Source: JAICUF01 sp038250675
GTDB taxonomy: Bacteria; Gemmatimonadota; Gemmatimonadetes; Gemmatimonadales; GWC2-71-9
DNA length: 64,000 nucleotides
NCBI GenBank assembly: GCA_038250675.1
Contig: JBBSCB010000001.1
Coordinates: forward strand, 186,001-250,000
Direction of reading: 5' to 3'
The position numbers and the translations under genes are program-made. Every line of letters begins with the position of its first letter. Position 1 is the first letter of the stretch. Under the pieces are notes generated by a model, which made no database searches, was not told the DNA's origin, and was given only the letters and a program-made list of their open reading frames with translations. Positions 43,588 to 52,424 of this stretch are shown here, in pieces.

Positions 43588-43941
43588 ATGCCGGCCAATA
43601 CGATTGTCGGGGCCCTGCTGGTCGCCGCCATGGTCGTCTACGCCGTCAGCGCGGTCGGCTCGTTCTACCTCGGTGAGCGGGTGCTTCGGGAGGTCCGGGC
43701 CCGGTATCCGGAGCACTGGGAAAATGCGGGGAGTCCCACCTATCTGTCGCTCGCGATCATGGGCCGGAAATTCTGGCGACCGGTCAGTGCATCGAACTAC
43801 TTCTCCCGCCGGCGCTACACGCCACTCCACGATCAGGACGTGATCCGTCGTGCCGAGCGGGTGCGGGCGTGGCAGATGGTGATGAACAGCGCGATGCTTG
43901 GCCTGGCGGTGGTGGTAGCCATCGGGCTTCTGATGCGGTGA
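43588..43941 (+). CDS. UspB-like small membrane protein
   Basis: The 117-residue protein has an N-terminal helix (about 4-24) and a C-terminal helix (about 95-116) in the membrane. The stretch YTPLHDQDVIRRAERVRAWQMVMNS before the last helix resembles universal stress protein B of enterobacteria (which has HDDEFIRRCERVR at the same place). The role of UspB is poorly known (ethanol and stationary-phase stress). The ATG at 43588 was chosen because the earlier frame has no hydrophobic start. The match is from motif recognition only. Confidence 0.65.
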   Translation: MPANTIVGALLVAAMVVYAVSAVGSFYLGERVLREVRARYPEHWENAGSPTYLSLAIMGRKFWRPVSASNYFSRRRYTPLHDQDVIRRAERVRAWQMVMNSAMLGLAVVVAIGLLMR

Positions 43942-43969
43942 CCGACCCTCTCAACCACCGGAGTGCACC

Positions 43970-44365
43970 ATGAAACGGGATTTTCTGCCCAAGAACAAGC
44001 CACTGCGGATCCTCGTGCAACTGGTGATCGTGGCCATCGGCCTCTTTGCGGTCGTGTCCGGCATCGGCCAGATGCGCCGCGGCGCGGGCGAGCTGTCGAA
44101 TGCGCGGGTGGAGGTACAGGGCTGTCGGACCGTCTCGCTGACGGCGGTGAAGTGCGACTACAAGAACATCGGTGAGTCGAAGGCGAGCCTCTGCATGGAC
44201 GTCGTGATCGTCTGCGCGGATGGCCGCCACGTGGCGGCGGCATGCTCGGAGTCCATGGCCCCCGGCGATTCCACCAGCAGCACGATCGAGAATTTCGACC
44301 CGCAGGTGCAACCGACCTCCGCCTGCACCAGCATCGTCTATGAGAAGATGCGGGCAGCCGCCTGA
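43970..44365 (+). CDS. Membrane-anchored protein of unknown function
   Basis: Not recognised. The 131-residue product has one transmembrane helix (about 13-33) after a basic N-terminus, then a beta-rich extracytoplasmic part with five cysteines (QGCRTV, VKCDY, SLCMDVVIVCADG, AACSES, SACTS), which could form disulfides. It lies 28 bases after the UspB-like gene. It has no obvious tie to the sugar operons on either side. Confidence 0.65.
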   Translation: MKRDFLPKNKPLRILVQLVIVAIGLFAVVSGIGQMRRGAGELSNARVEVQGCRTVSLTAVKCDYKNIGESKASLCMDVVIVCADGRHVAAACSESMAPGDSTSSTIENFDPQVQPTSACTSIVYEKMRAAA

Positions 44366-44378
44366 CCGAGACTCTTCC

Positions 44379-45161
44379 TTACTCGGTCTCGGCCAGCTCC
44401 CGCACCCAGATGTTGCGATAGCGGACTTTCCGCCCGTGGTCCTGCAGTGCGAGCGGCAGCCGGTCGGCGTGCGGCTGGTATTTGGCCACCTCGGCGTGGA
44501 CCGTCCAGCCGGTGATCTCGGTGTTGTCCTGCACCAGCACGCCGTTGTGCAGCACGGTCACGCGCGCCGGCCGGGTCACCTGACCCTTTGCGTCGAACCG
44601 CGGCCGGTGGAAGACGATGTCATAGCTCTGCCACTGGCCGGGACCGCGGCTGGCGTTGACCAGCGGCGGTGTCTGGCCGTAGACGGCGCCGGCCATCCCG
44701 TCGGCGTAGGTGATGTTGTGATACGTATCGAGCACCTGGATCTCGTAGTGGCTCATCAGGAAGACGCCGCTGTTGCCGCGCTCCTGGCTCTCGCCCTCGG
44801 CCGGCGTGGGCGAGGCCCACTCCACATGGAGCTGCACGTTGCCGAAGCTGCGCCTGGTGCGGATGCCGCCCTTGCCCGGCGCCACTTCCATGTAGCCGCT
44901 CCTGACGGTCCACGGCGCCGCCTGGCCGCTGTCGGTTTCCCACTGGGAGAGTGACTTGCCGTTGAACAGGATGATCGCGTCGGACGGAATCGGTGCCGAC
45001 GCCGGAGCCGCGCCTGGAGCCACCACCGGCGGCCGGGGACGCTCCATCGAATTGGGGGGCCAGGTCTTGCCGGTCTGGGCCACGCAAGGCCTCGAGGCGA
45101 TGATGAACAGTGTGACGGCGGCGCCAAGCACCACCGACGGGCGGATCCTCATGGTTTCCAT
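44379..45161 (-). CDS. Secreted DUF1080 protein (3-keto-glycoside hydrolase/lyase family)
   Basis: This is the second DUF1080 protein in the window. The 260-residue product has a Sec signal peptide (about 1-29, ending in PCVAQ), a Pro/Ala-rich linker, then the jelly-roll: DAIILFNGKSLSQWE, GNVQLHVEWASP, NSGVFLMSHYEIQVLD and VRYRNIWVREL. The start may be ATG 45161 or ATG 45152. It overlaps the end of a Gfo/Idh/MocA gene, so oxidoreductase and lyase are translated together. It is divergent in sequence from the copy at 39356. Confidence 0.9.
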   Translation of the reverse strand: METMRIRPSVVLGAAVTLFIIASRPCVAQTGKTWPPNSMERPRPPVVAPGAAPASAPIPSDAIILFNGKSLSQWETDSGQAAPWTVRSGYMEVAPGKGGIRTRRSFGNVQLHVEWASPTPAEGESQERGNSGVFLMSHYEIQVLDTYHNITYADGMAGAVYGQTPPLVNASRGPGQWQSYDIVFHRPRFDAKGQVTRPARVTVLHNGVLVQDNTEITGWTVHAEVAKYQPHADRLPLALQDHGRKVRYRNIWVRELAETE

Positions 45162-46390
45162 TTTCCTTTCGCGACCGCCGGCCTGAAGCCGGCCAGCCCG
45201 CGCGGAGGGAACGCGATGGTGCGATCCTGTTCGGCGCTCATATAGGCGGTCATCAGCATCTTCACCACTTCGAGCCCGTCATCGAACGTCAGCAGCGGCC
45301 GGGCCTTGCCCTGGAACACCCGCACGAAGTGCCGGTTCTCCGCCTCGTAACCGTACGCCATCGCCTCGTTGGCCACGACCGGCATCAGGCCGGTCTCCGC
45401 GTTCTGCTTTTCCACCAGGTCCTCGCCGGCGCGGCCGGTCACTTCGCGGCTGAAGAAGAGCTTGAGCCCGCTGTCCAGCGTGTTCCACGACATCGAGTAC
45501 TCGGGTCCCAGCAGCTCGGCCGAGAGCCGGAGGCCGGCGCCGACAAAGCTCCAGGAGGTGGTGGCTTCGCCGATGACGTGGTATCCGTCGTCGGTCTGGA
45601 AGTCGATCGACATGCTGGCGAAATCTTCGGACGGGCGCTTGAGGTAGTCCACGCCGCGGCCCATCGTGCGGCGGAGCTTCTTTGCGTAGGCCGGGCGCGA
45701 CCACTTGAGACTCGCGATCCGGGCGGTGATGCTCACCGGCGTCACGGTGGAGAGCGGCTCGCCGGGGCGGGTGAGCAGGTGGCGGACGACCAGCGCCGAG
45801 TGGCACATCATGTCGTTGAGCACGCCGCCGCCCTGCAGCTTCCCCTGCCAGAACCACGGCATGTGCGGCCCGCTGTGCTCTTCGGCCGCGCGCGCGAGGT
45901 AGGGACGGCCGGTCAGTTTGGCGCCACGGGCCCAGATGAGGTTGCGGCCCAGTTCCACCTGCGGGGCAAAGAGCTGGTTCTCCAGGTAGCCGGTGGCCAG
46001 CCCGACGCGCTTGACGAGGCGGACGACTTCGTTCGCCTCCTCCACGTTCCGCGCCAGCGGCTTTTCGCAGGCGAGGCCCTTGAGCTCGCCCCGGCCGCGT
46101 TCGATCGCGTCGACGATCTCCTCGACGTTTTCGATCCGCGCCTGGTTAGGGCCGCAGAGCCAGAGCGCATCGATCTTTGGGTCGGCCACCATGTCGCCGA
46201 TGCAGCGATACGCCTTCGCGCGCCCCACATCGAGCTTCCGCGCATAGGCCGCGGCCTCACCGGCGCGCTCGACGTTGGGACTCCACACACCGAGGACGTC
46301 CGCGTCACGCACCGCGGTCCACGACTGCATGTGGAAGCGGGCGTTGAAGCCGCTGCCGATGAAGCCAACGCCCAGCCGCTCCCCGCTCAT
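45149..46390 (-). CDS. Cytoplasmic Gfo/Idh/MocA-family oxidoreductase
   Basis: The 413-residue NAD(P)-dependent oxidoreductase has the Rossmann loop GVGFIGSGFNARFHM at the very start and the catalytic motif LACEKPLARN. No signal peptide is present, unlike the copy at 41367, so it probably works in the cytoplasm. Its ATG overlaps the stop of the subunit 3-like gene by ATGA and it is part of the run GMC - subunit 3 - Gfo/Idh/MocA - DUF1080. Confidence 0.92.
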   Translation of the reverse strand: MSGERLGVGFIGSGFNARFHMQSWTAVRDADVLGVWSPNVERAGEAAAYARKLDVGRAKAYRCIGDMVADPKIDALWLCGPNQARIENVEEIVDAIERGRGELKGLACEKPLARNVEEANEVVRLVKRVGLATGYLENQLFAPQVELGRNLIWARGAKLTGRPYLARAAEEHSGPHMPWFWQGKLQGGGVLNDMMCHSALVVRHLLTRPGEPLSTVTPVSITARIASLKWSRPAYAKKLRRTMGRGVDYLKRPSEDFASMSIDFQTDDGYHVIGEATTSWSFVGAGLRLSAELLGPEYSMSWNTLDSGLKLFFSREVTGRAGEDLVEKQNAETGLMPVVANEAMAYGYEAENRHFVRVFQGKARPLLTFDDGLEVVKMLMTAYMSAEQDRTIAFPPRGLAGFRPAVAKGKWKP

Positions 46391-47004
46391 GCGTACCCCT
46401 CGTACGAGACACCCAGCTTCTCGAGCGCTTCCGGCGGGCAGCCTTTCCAATCGGGTACGACGGTGTTGCCAATGTATCTGAGATCTTCCACGCCCATCTT
46501 GCTGGAAAAGAAGCCCGACGCCGTGAAGTCGCGGAACCGGTTGAAGAACGCCACGCCCTGGCTCAACCCCGGCTTGGCCTTCTTGGGCCAGGCGATTTCG
46601 TCCAGCAGCGACCGGCGTTCCGGCTCGCCCACGCGGACAAACTGGGTGTTGAACCGCATGTCGCACTCGTGGTCCAGCCAGGCCAGCCCGCCGCGGATGG
46701 CGCCCTGGCCGTCGGGATACTCGGTCAGGATGTAGTCCATGAATTCGGGCACGCCGGCCTCGCTGGCGCTGCCGGAGCGATCATCGCGCGGAATGATCAT
46801 GTCGGCCAGCATGGCGACGGTGGCGTGCTCGTGCGGGGTGAAGAATGTGGTGGCCACCGGGGTGCCGGTTGCCGCGGCGGTGTCGCGCGCGGCCTGGCCG
46901 GCTTCATGCGCCTTCTGGGCCTGCTCCGGCGTGCAGGAGATCGTGGCCGCGGCAATCCCGGTCCCAAACAGCTTGAGGAGGTCCCGCCGTCTCATGTCGC
47001 TCAC
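46387..47004 (-). CDS. Gluconate 2-dehydrogenase subunit 3-family protein, Tat-exported
   Basis: The 205-residue protein starts with a Tat signal (MRRRDLLKLFGTGIAAATIS) ending at a Cys that could be lipidated. The family domain is FTPHEHATVAMLADMIIPRDD followed by VPEFMDYILTEYP and GFFSSKMGVEDLRYIGN. Such small subunits accompany GMC flavoproteins and carry them through the Tat system. The gene overlaps the GMC gene (47001) by 4 bases, so the pair forms a periplasmic dehydrogenase. Confidence 0.92.
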   Translation of the reverse strand: MSDMRRRDLLKLFGTGIAAATISCTPEQAQKAHEAGQAARDTAAATGTPVATTFFTPHEHATVAMLADMIIPRDDRSGSASEAGVPEFMDYILTEYPDGQGAIRGGLAWLDHECDMRFNTQFVRVGEPERRSLLDEIAWPKKAKPGLSQGVAFFNRFRDFTASGFFSSKMGVEDLRYIGNTVVPDWKGCPPEALEKLGVSYEGYA

Positions 47005-48692
47005 AGGGCCCCCTTCTTCTGCTGGTCCGCGATGTACTCGCCGGCCCGCATCGCCAGTGCAAGAATGGTCCAGGTGGGATTCTTGTCCGCCTGGGAGACG
47101 AACGGCCCGCCATCGGCGATGAACAGATTCTTCACGTCGTGTGCCTGGCCGTGGGCGTTGACCACCGAGCTGCTCGGGTTCCGGCCCATGCGGGTGGTGC
47201 CGAGCTCGTGGATGATGCTGCCGCCGGAGGAGATGCCGTAGCCGCGCTCCTGCGTGGGCATCGGCGAGAAGACCTGGCCGCCCATCTCGTCGATCAGCGC
47301 GCGGAAGGTCTGCTGCATGTGGCGCACCTGGTTGTATTCACTGTCGCTCCATTTCCAGTGGAAACGCAGGACCGGAATGCCCCAGCGGTCCACTGTCACG
47401 GGATCGATCTCGCAGAATGAATCGGCGTTGGGGATCATCTCGCCCCGGCCGGAGAAGCCCACCGTGGCGCCGTAGTAGCGGCGGTAGTCGTTCTTGAGCG
47501 TGGCGCCGTAGCCGCCGCCGGTGGGGTAGTTCTGGATGCCGCCCATGAAGCCGTACGACGGCGTCCCCAGCCCGCCCCAGACCTCGATGTGGTAGCCCCG
47601 GGGAAAGTCGAGCTTCCGGTTGTCCACCCACCACGGCATGTAGATGTGGCCGCCGCCCACGCCGTCCTCGTTGTGGGGGACATGGTCCATGAGCTTGGGG
47701 ATGAACCCCGCGACGTCGGTGCCGGTGGTGTCGGTGAGGTACTTGCCCACCACCCCGCTCGAGTTGGCCAGCCCGTCGGGAAACCGCGCCGAGCGGGAGT
47801 TCAGCAGCAGTCGGGCCGATTCGCAGGCGCTGGCGGCGAGCACCACGATCCGGGCGCGGACATGCTGGTCGCTGCCATCGCTCTTGTCCACGTAGGAGAC
47901 GCCGGTGGCGAGACCGCTCCGGTCGGTGGTGATCTCGCGGGCCATGGCTCCGGTGACCAATGTCAGCTTGCCGGTCTTGAGCGCCGGCAGCAGGAGGACG
48001 TTGGTGGAGGTGAAGTTGGCGTTGACGGCGCAGCCGCGGTTGCACTGGCCGCAGTAGTGGCAGGCAGCGCGGCCGTTGAGCGGTTTGGTCAGAATGGACA
48101 GGCGGCCGGCAATGCAGGTGACCTTCAGCTTGTCCGCCGCCTTCTTGACCAGGAGCTCGTAGCAGCGGGGACGCGGTGCCGGGAGGAAGTGCCCGTCGGG
48201 ATGGTTGGGCAGGTTCTCGATGCTGCCGAAGATGCCGACGAGATCGTCCACCCGGTCGTAGTACGGCTTGAGCTCGTCGTAGGTCAGCGGCCAGTCATCG
48301 CCCATGCCGTCGAGGCTGCGGCGGCGGAAGTCGTCGGGGCCAAAGCGGAGCGAGATGCGGCCCCAGTGGTTGGTGCGGCCGCCCAGCATGCGCGCGCGCC
48401 ACCAGTCGAACTGGGTACCGGGTGCCCGGGTGTACGGCTCACCGTCGATGTTCCACCCGCCGATGCAGGCGTCGAACTCGCCGAACGGCCGCTCCTTGGT
48501 CGAGGCGCCGCGCCGTGGCGAGTCGTACGGCCACTTGAGCATCGCGCTGTCCTTCGTGTTGTCCCACATGCCGCCGGCCTCGAGCACCACCACGTCGGCA
48601 CCGGCCTGGGTCAGCATGTGCGCGGCCATGCCGCCGCCCGCCCCCGAGCCGACGATGCACACGTCGTACGTCTTGCGCTGCGCCTGATTCAT
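47001..48692 (-). CDS. GMC-family FAD oxidoreductase (sugar dehydrogenase large subunit)
   Basis: The 563-residue flavoprotein has the dinucleotide-binding start VCIVGSGAGGGMAAHMLTQAG and the GMC C-terminus GTTRMGRNPSSSVVN followed by NLFIADGGPFVSQADKNPTWTILALAMR. CHYCGQCNRGC (about residues 210-220) is a cysteine cluster seen in gluconate/glucoside dehydrogenase-type members. It has no signal of its own, so export with the Tat-tagged subunit 3 is likely. No cytochrome c subunit is encoded nearby. A 3-dehydrogenase role on glycosides is an inference. Confidence 0.92.
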   Translation of the reverse strand: MNQAQRKTYDVCIVGSGAGGGMAAHMLTQAGADVVVLEAGGMWDNTKDSAMLKWPYDSPRRGASTKERPFGEFDACIGGWNIDGEPYTRAPGTQFDWWRARMLGGRTNHWGRISLRFGPDDFRRRSLDGMGDDWPLTYDELKPYYDRVDDLVGIFGSIENLPNHPDGHFLPAPRPRCYELLVKKAADKLKVTCIAGRLSILTKPLNGRAACHYCGQCNRGCAVNANFTSTNVLLLPALKTGKLTLVTGAMAREITTDRSGLATGVSYVDKSDGSDQHVRARIVVLAASACESARLLLNSRSARFPDGLANSSGVVGKYLTDTTGTDVAGFIPKLMDHVPHNEDGVGGGHIYMPWWVDNRKLDFPRGYHIEVWGGLGTPSYGFMGGIQNYPTGGGYGATLKNDYRRYYGATVGFSGRGEMIPNADSFCEIDPVTVDRWGIPVLRFHWKWSDSEYNQVRHMQQTFRALIDEMGGQVFSPMPTQERGYGISSGGSIIHELGTTRMGRNPSSSVVNAHGQAHDVKNLFIADGGPFVSQADKNPTWTILALAMRAGEYIADQQKKGAL

Positions 48693-48746
48693 TCAGAGTC
48701 TCCAATCGGGAATGCCCGGAAAGTAACAGGTTGCCGGTCCGGCAAA

Positions 48747-50669
48747 TCAGCGCCCCCGCCAGCGCACAAACCCCTCCATCGCCGCGTATTCCGCGAGGCC
48801 CAGCCGATCGTAGATCCGCGCGGTCTCCCGATTGCGCGCCTCGGCCCGCTGCCAGAACTCCCGCTCATCGGTGCCGGGGAACATGGCGCGATCCTTCTGC
48901 GACTGGTGCTTGAAGATCGCGTTTCGCTTGCGCAGCACTTCGTCGGGGCTGAGCGGCACCGCCATCTCGATCCGATCGGGCTCCCACTCCTGCCACGCAC
49001 CGCGATAGAGCCAGACCTCGGTCCCGGCAAACCACGCCTCGCCGGCCAGATGTCCAAACGCGGCGAGAATCGCCGCCAGGCAGACGCGGTGCGTGCCGTG
49101 CGGGTCCGAGAGGTCCCCCGCGGCGTAGATCTGGTGGGGCCGCACCTGCCGGAGGATCTCCAGCACGCGCTCGACGTCCTCGGCACCGAGCGGCCGCTTC
49201 CGCACGGCACCGGTCTCATAGAAGGGGAGGTCGAGAAAGTGCAGTCGCTCGGCCGGGATGCCGCTGTCGCGTCCCGCGGCGCGCGCCTCGCCCCGGCGGA
49301 TCAGCGTCTTGATCCGCCGCACTTCGGGGGTGTCCACCTGCCCAGGCGGCTTCCGGCGGAGCGCCGCCTCGATGTGCTGCTCGATCCGCATGGCATCGGC
49401 GTCCGCCAGCCCAAAGATGGCGTTGAACTCGACCGCAAATTCGGCAAACCGGATGGCATCGGCATCGAACACGGCCAGGTTGCCGGAGGTCTGGTAGGCC
49501 ACGTGCACTTCGTGGCCCTGCTCCTGCAGCCGAATGAGCGTGCCGCCCATCGAGATCACGTCGTCGTCGGGGTGGGGCGAAAAGACCAGCACCCGCTTGG
49601 GAAAGACCGCATCGGTGGGCCGGTCAATGTCGCCCGGACGCTTCAGCGCCTCCGGCTTGCCGCCGGGCCAGCCGGTGATCGTCTCGGCCAGGCCGCGGAA
49701 GACGTCGATGTTGATCTCGTGCGCCGAGCCGCGACGGGCGATGAGATCCTGAAGACCGGCCTCGTTGTAGTCCTCGTCGGTCAGCGACAAGATCGTCTTC
49801 TGCAGCGTGCGGGCCAGCCAGATCACTGCCTTCCGGGTCGAGGTGGGTCCCCACTCGACCGGCTGCACCAGCCACGGCGTCAGGAATCGCGTCAGCTCGG
49901 CCGCGGCGGCGGCGTCCAGCACCACCTCGGCGTTGGGGTGCCGCTGCAGGTAGCTCGCGGCCACCTTGGGTGTGACCGGCCCCTCGACCGCCTGCGCCAC
50001 GACCGCCGCCTTGTGCTCGCCAAAGGCGATGAGCACGACGCGGCGCGCCTCGAGGATGGTGCCGACACCCATCGTGATCGCCCGCCGCGGTACGAACTCA
50101 ACGCCAATGAAGTCGCTGGCGGCGTCGAGCCGCGTCACCCGGTCGAGCGTGATGAGCCGCGTGCGGCTGTCCGCGCCGGAGCCCGGCTCGTTGAAGCCCA
50201 CGTGCCCCGTCCGGCCGATGCCGAGGATCTGGAAATCAATCCCGCCGGCCTCGCGGATGGCTTGCTCGTAGTCCCGGGTGTAGGCGGGGACCGCCTCGAT
50301 GGGAAGCGTGCCGTCGGGGATGTGGATGGCGGCGGGATCGATGTCCACGTGGTCAAACAGGTGCTCGTGCATGAAGCGGTGGTAGCTCTGCAGCGCGGCA
50401 GGGGCGATCGGGTAGTACTCGTCGAGATTGAAGGTGACGACGTTCCGGAAGGACAGCCCGTCCTCCTGGTGCAGCCGCACCAGCTCCGCGTAGACGGTCA
50501 TCGGCGTCGAGCCCGTCGCCAGGCCGAGCACCGCCGTCCGCCCCTCCGCCGCCCGCTCGCGGATCAGCGCCGCGATGTCGCGGGCGACCGCGATGCTCAC
50601 CTCGTCCGCCGAGGGGAAGACGCGGGTGGGGATCAGCTCGCGCGCGGTGGCGGGATCGGCGTCCTTCAC
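48747..50669 (-). CDS. nagB: Fusion of glucosamine-6-phosphate deaminase (NagB) and PIG-L-type deacetylase
   Basis: The 640-residue cytoplasmic protein joins two enzymes. Residues about 15-260 are NagB, with LGLATGSTPMTVYAEL, FNLDEYYPI and GIGRTGHVGFNEPGS; it converts glucosamine 6-phosphate to fructose 6-phosphate and ammonia. Residues about 375-620 are a PIG-L/LmbE zinc deacetylase, with VFSPHPDDDVISMGG and DPHGTHR. Deacetylation of GlcNAc-6-P and deamination could therefore occur in one chain; separate nagA is not seen. The GTG start overlaps the stop of the upstream gene. Confidence 0.94.
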   Translation of the reverse strand: MKDADPATARELIPTRVFPSADEVSIAVARDIAALIRERAAEGRTAVLGLATGSTPMTVYAELVRLHQEDGLSFRNVVTFNLDEYYPIAPAALQSYHRFMHEHLFDHVDIDPAAIHIPDGTLPIEAVPAYTRDYEQAIREAGGIDFQILGIGRTGHVGFNEPGSGADSRTRLITLDRVTRLDAASDFIGVEFVPRRAITMGVGTILEARRVVLIAFGEHKAAVVAQAVEGPVTPKVAASYLQRHPNAEVVLDAAAAAELTRFLTPWLVQPVEWGPTSTRKAVIWLARTLQKTILSLTDEDYNEAGLQDLIARRGSAHEINIDVFRGLAETITGWPGGKPEALKRPGDIDRPTDAVFPKRVLVFSPHPDDDVISMGGTLIRLQEQGHEVHVAYQTSGNLAVFDADAIRFAEFAVEFNAIFGLADADAMRIEQHIEAALRRKPPGQVDTPEVRRIKTLIRRGEARAAGRDSGIPAERLHFLDLPFYETGAVRKRPLGAEDVERVLEILRQVRPHQIYAAGDLSDPHGTHRVCLAAILAAFGHLAGEAWFAGTEVWLYRGAWQEWEPDRIEMAVPLSPDEVLRKRNAIFKHQSQKDRAMFPGTDEREFWQRAEARNRETARIYDRLGLAEYAAMEGFVRWRGR

Positions 50670-51541
50670 ACGCGACAGACCGCCACCGCCTCGCGCAGGG
50701 CCGTCAGCGGGTCCCGCGTGGGCTCGAACTCGTGGGCCAGAAAGCCGGTGAAGCCGGTATCGGCGATTGCCCTGGCGATGGCGCCGTAGGTGAGCTCCTG
50801 GGAACCGTCCAGCTCGTGCCGGCCGGGGACACCGCCGGTATGGAAGTGGCCGATGGCATCGCGGTTGGTGCGGATGGTGCGGATGACGTCGCCTTCCATG
50901 ATCTGCATGTGGTAGATGTCGTAGAGCAGCTTGACCCGGGGGGATCCCACGCCGTTGATCACCCTGACGCCAAAGGCGGTGTGGTCCCCCATGTAATCCT
51001 TGTGGTCCACCCGGCTGTTGAGCAGCTCCACGCAGACGGTGACCCCGTGCTGCTCGGCCAGCGGCGCGATCACGCTGAGGCCGCGGATGCAGGCATCGGC
51101 GCCGGCGTCATCGGCGATGCCGTTCCGGTTGCCGAACATCGTGATCACGTTGGGCACGCCGTGTTGGGCCGCGAGCGGGATCGCCCGTTCGAGTTCCGCC
51201 AGGAGTTTGGGATGGTGGGTGGGATCGTTGAAGCCGTAGCTGATGAAGTCGGGGCGGTCGGCCGGGTAGCCCATCGAGCAGACGAGGCCAAAGTCGCGCA
51301 CCCGCTCCCAGTCGGCCGGCTGCAGCAGGTCGATGCCCAAAAGGCCCATGCGGGAGGCCGCGCGGCAGAAGTCGAGAAACGGCACGCCCTCAAACGGCCA
51401 GCGGGAGACGGCCTGCTTGAGCCGCGCGGCGGCCGGTGTCGCGACGGACGCCGAATCGGCCGCGAGCGCCGACGGCCCCAGGACGGCCGCGCCCACGGCA
51501 CCGGCGGACGCCGCGAGCAGCTCGCGCCGCGAGATCGTCAT
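50666..51541 (-). CDS. Tat-exported TIM-barrel sugar isomerase/hydroxypyruvate isomerase-like protein
   Basis: The 291-residue AP-endonuclease-2 fold protein begins with a Tat signal (MTISRRELLAASAGAVGAAVLG). VTVCVELLNSRVDHKDYM, VKLLYDIYHMQIMEGD and FHTGGVPGRHELDG carry the metal ligands (E, D, H) of hydroxypyruvate isomerase-like enzymes. Export is unusual for an isomerase; exported members in sugar operons may act as epimerases, lyases or hydratases on keto-sugars. It overlaps the NagB fusion gene. Confidence 0.9.
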   Translation of the reverse strand: MTISRRELLAASAGAVGAAVLGPSALAADSASVATPAAARLKQAVSRWPFEGVPFLDFCRAASRMGLLGIDLLQPADWERVRDFGLVCSMGYPADRPDFISYGFNDPTHHPKLLAELERAIPLAAQHGVPNVITMFGNRNGIADDAGADACIRGLSVIAPLAEQHGVTVCVELLNSRVDHKDYMGDHTAFGVRVINGVGSPRVKLLYDIYHMQIMEGDVIRTIRTNRDAIGHFHTGGVPGRHELDGSQELTYGAIARAIADTGFTGFLAHEFEPTRDPLTALREAVAVCRV

Positions 51542-51551
51542 CGGCCCACCC

Positions 51552-52424
51552 TCAGAACCTCAGTGCGCGCAGATACCGGTAGCTGGCCGCGATGCTGGCG
51601 AAGGGGTCGGCCGGCTCGTCGTGCTCCACGAAGTAGTGCTTGATGCCGGCCTGCTTTGCGTGGCGGAAGATGCCGGCAAAGTCGATCGTGCCCTGACCCA
51701 CGTCCACCATGCCGCCGCGCGGGTCCATGTCCTTGACGTGCACCAGCGGGAATCGGCCCGCCTGCATCGTGAAGTAGGTGAGCGGATCGGCGCCGCCCTT
51801 GACGATCCAGAAGAGATCGAGCTCGAACACCACGTTGCGCGGGTCGGTGTGCGTCAGGAGAATGTCGTAGGGACGGAGGCCCTCCACCGGGGCAAATTCG
51901 TACGAATGATTGTGATAGCCAAGGCGGATCCCCGCCTTCCGTGCCTGCTCGCCGGCCCGGTTGAACAGCTCGGCGATCCGCTTGTACCCGTCCACCGTCC
52001 GGTCCGGCTCGTTGATCCAGGCCACGACGAGGTACTTGTGCCCCATGACGTGGGCGTCATCGAGCATCTTGTCCCAGCCCTCGGACAGCGTCTCGATGGG
52101 TATGTGGGACGACGGCGCCTTGAGGTGATGGCGGTCCAGGATGGTGCGCACCTGGCGCGGCATCCGGTCGAAGTAGCCGGCGAACTCCACCTCCTGATAC
52201 CCGATCTGCGCTACGCGGGCCAGCGACCCCTCGAAGTCGGCCTTCATCGCATCGCGGAGGGTATAGAGCTGCACGCCGATCCTGCCCAGCGGGTCATCGG
52301 CCCGGTGATCCACGGATTTTGTGAAGGCGCCGAGCCGAGCGGCGCCGAGGGCGGCGGCGGCGACGCCGAGGAAAGTGCGCCGGTCGGTGGGGGCGCCGAG
52401 GGCGGTGAGGTCGGTGTGGTTCAC
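51552..52424 (-). CDS. Exported TIM-barrel sugar isomerase/epimerase-like protein
   Basis: The 290-residue protein has the same fold as its neighbour but is only distantly similar: IGVQLYTLRDAMKADFEGSLARVAQIGYQEVEF, LGYHNHSYEF, VVFELDLFWIVKGGADP and PLVHVKDMD are typical of the sugar phosphate isomerase/epimerase family. DRRTFLGVAAAALGAARLG after the GTG start (52424) looks like a Tat signal. The GTG overlaps the GMC stop, so it is coupled to a sugar dehydrogenase. It could hydrate or isomerise the oxidised product. Confidence 0.9.
   Translation of the reverse strand: MNHTDLTALGAPTDRRTFLGVAAAALGAARLGAFTKSVDHRADDPLGRIGVQLYTLRDAMKADFEGSLARVAQIGYQEVEFAGYFDRMPRQVRTILDRHHLKAPSSHIPIETLSEGWDKMLDDAHVMGHKYLVVAWINEPDRTVDGYKRIAELFNRAGEQARKAGIRLGYHNHSYEFAPVEGLRPYDILLTHTDPRNVVFELDLFWIVKGGADPLTYFTMQAGRFPLVHVKDMDPRGGMVDVGQGTIDFAGIFRHAKQAGIKHYFVEHDEPADPFASIAASYRYLRALRF

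Noticed and set aside
47589..50789. A very long open frame on the plus strand (about 1,066 codons) across the GMC and NagB-fusion genes
   Set aside because: It is antisense to two genes with clear motifs on the minus strand and shows no known domain; such frames arise from the extreme third-position GC bias.
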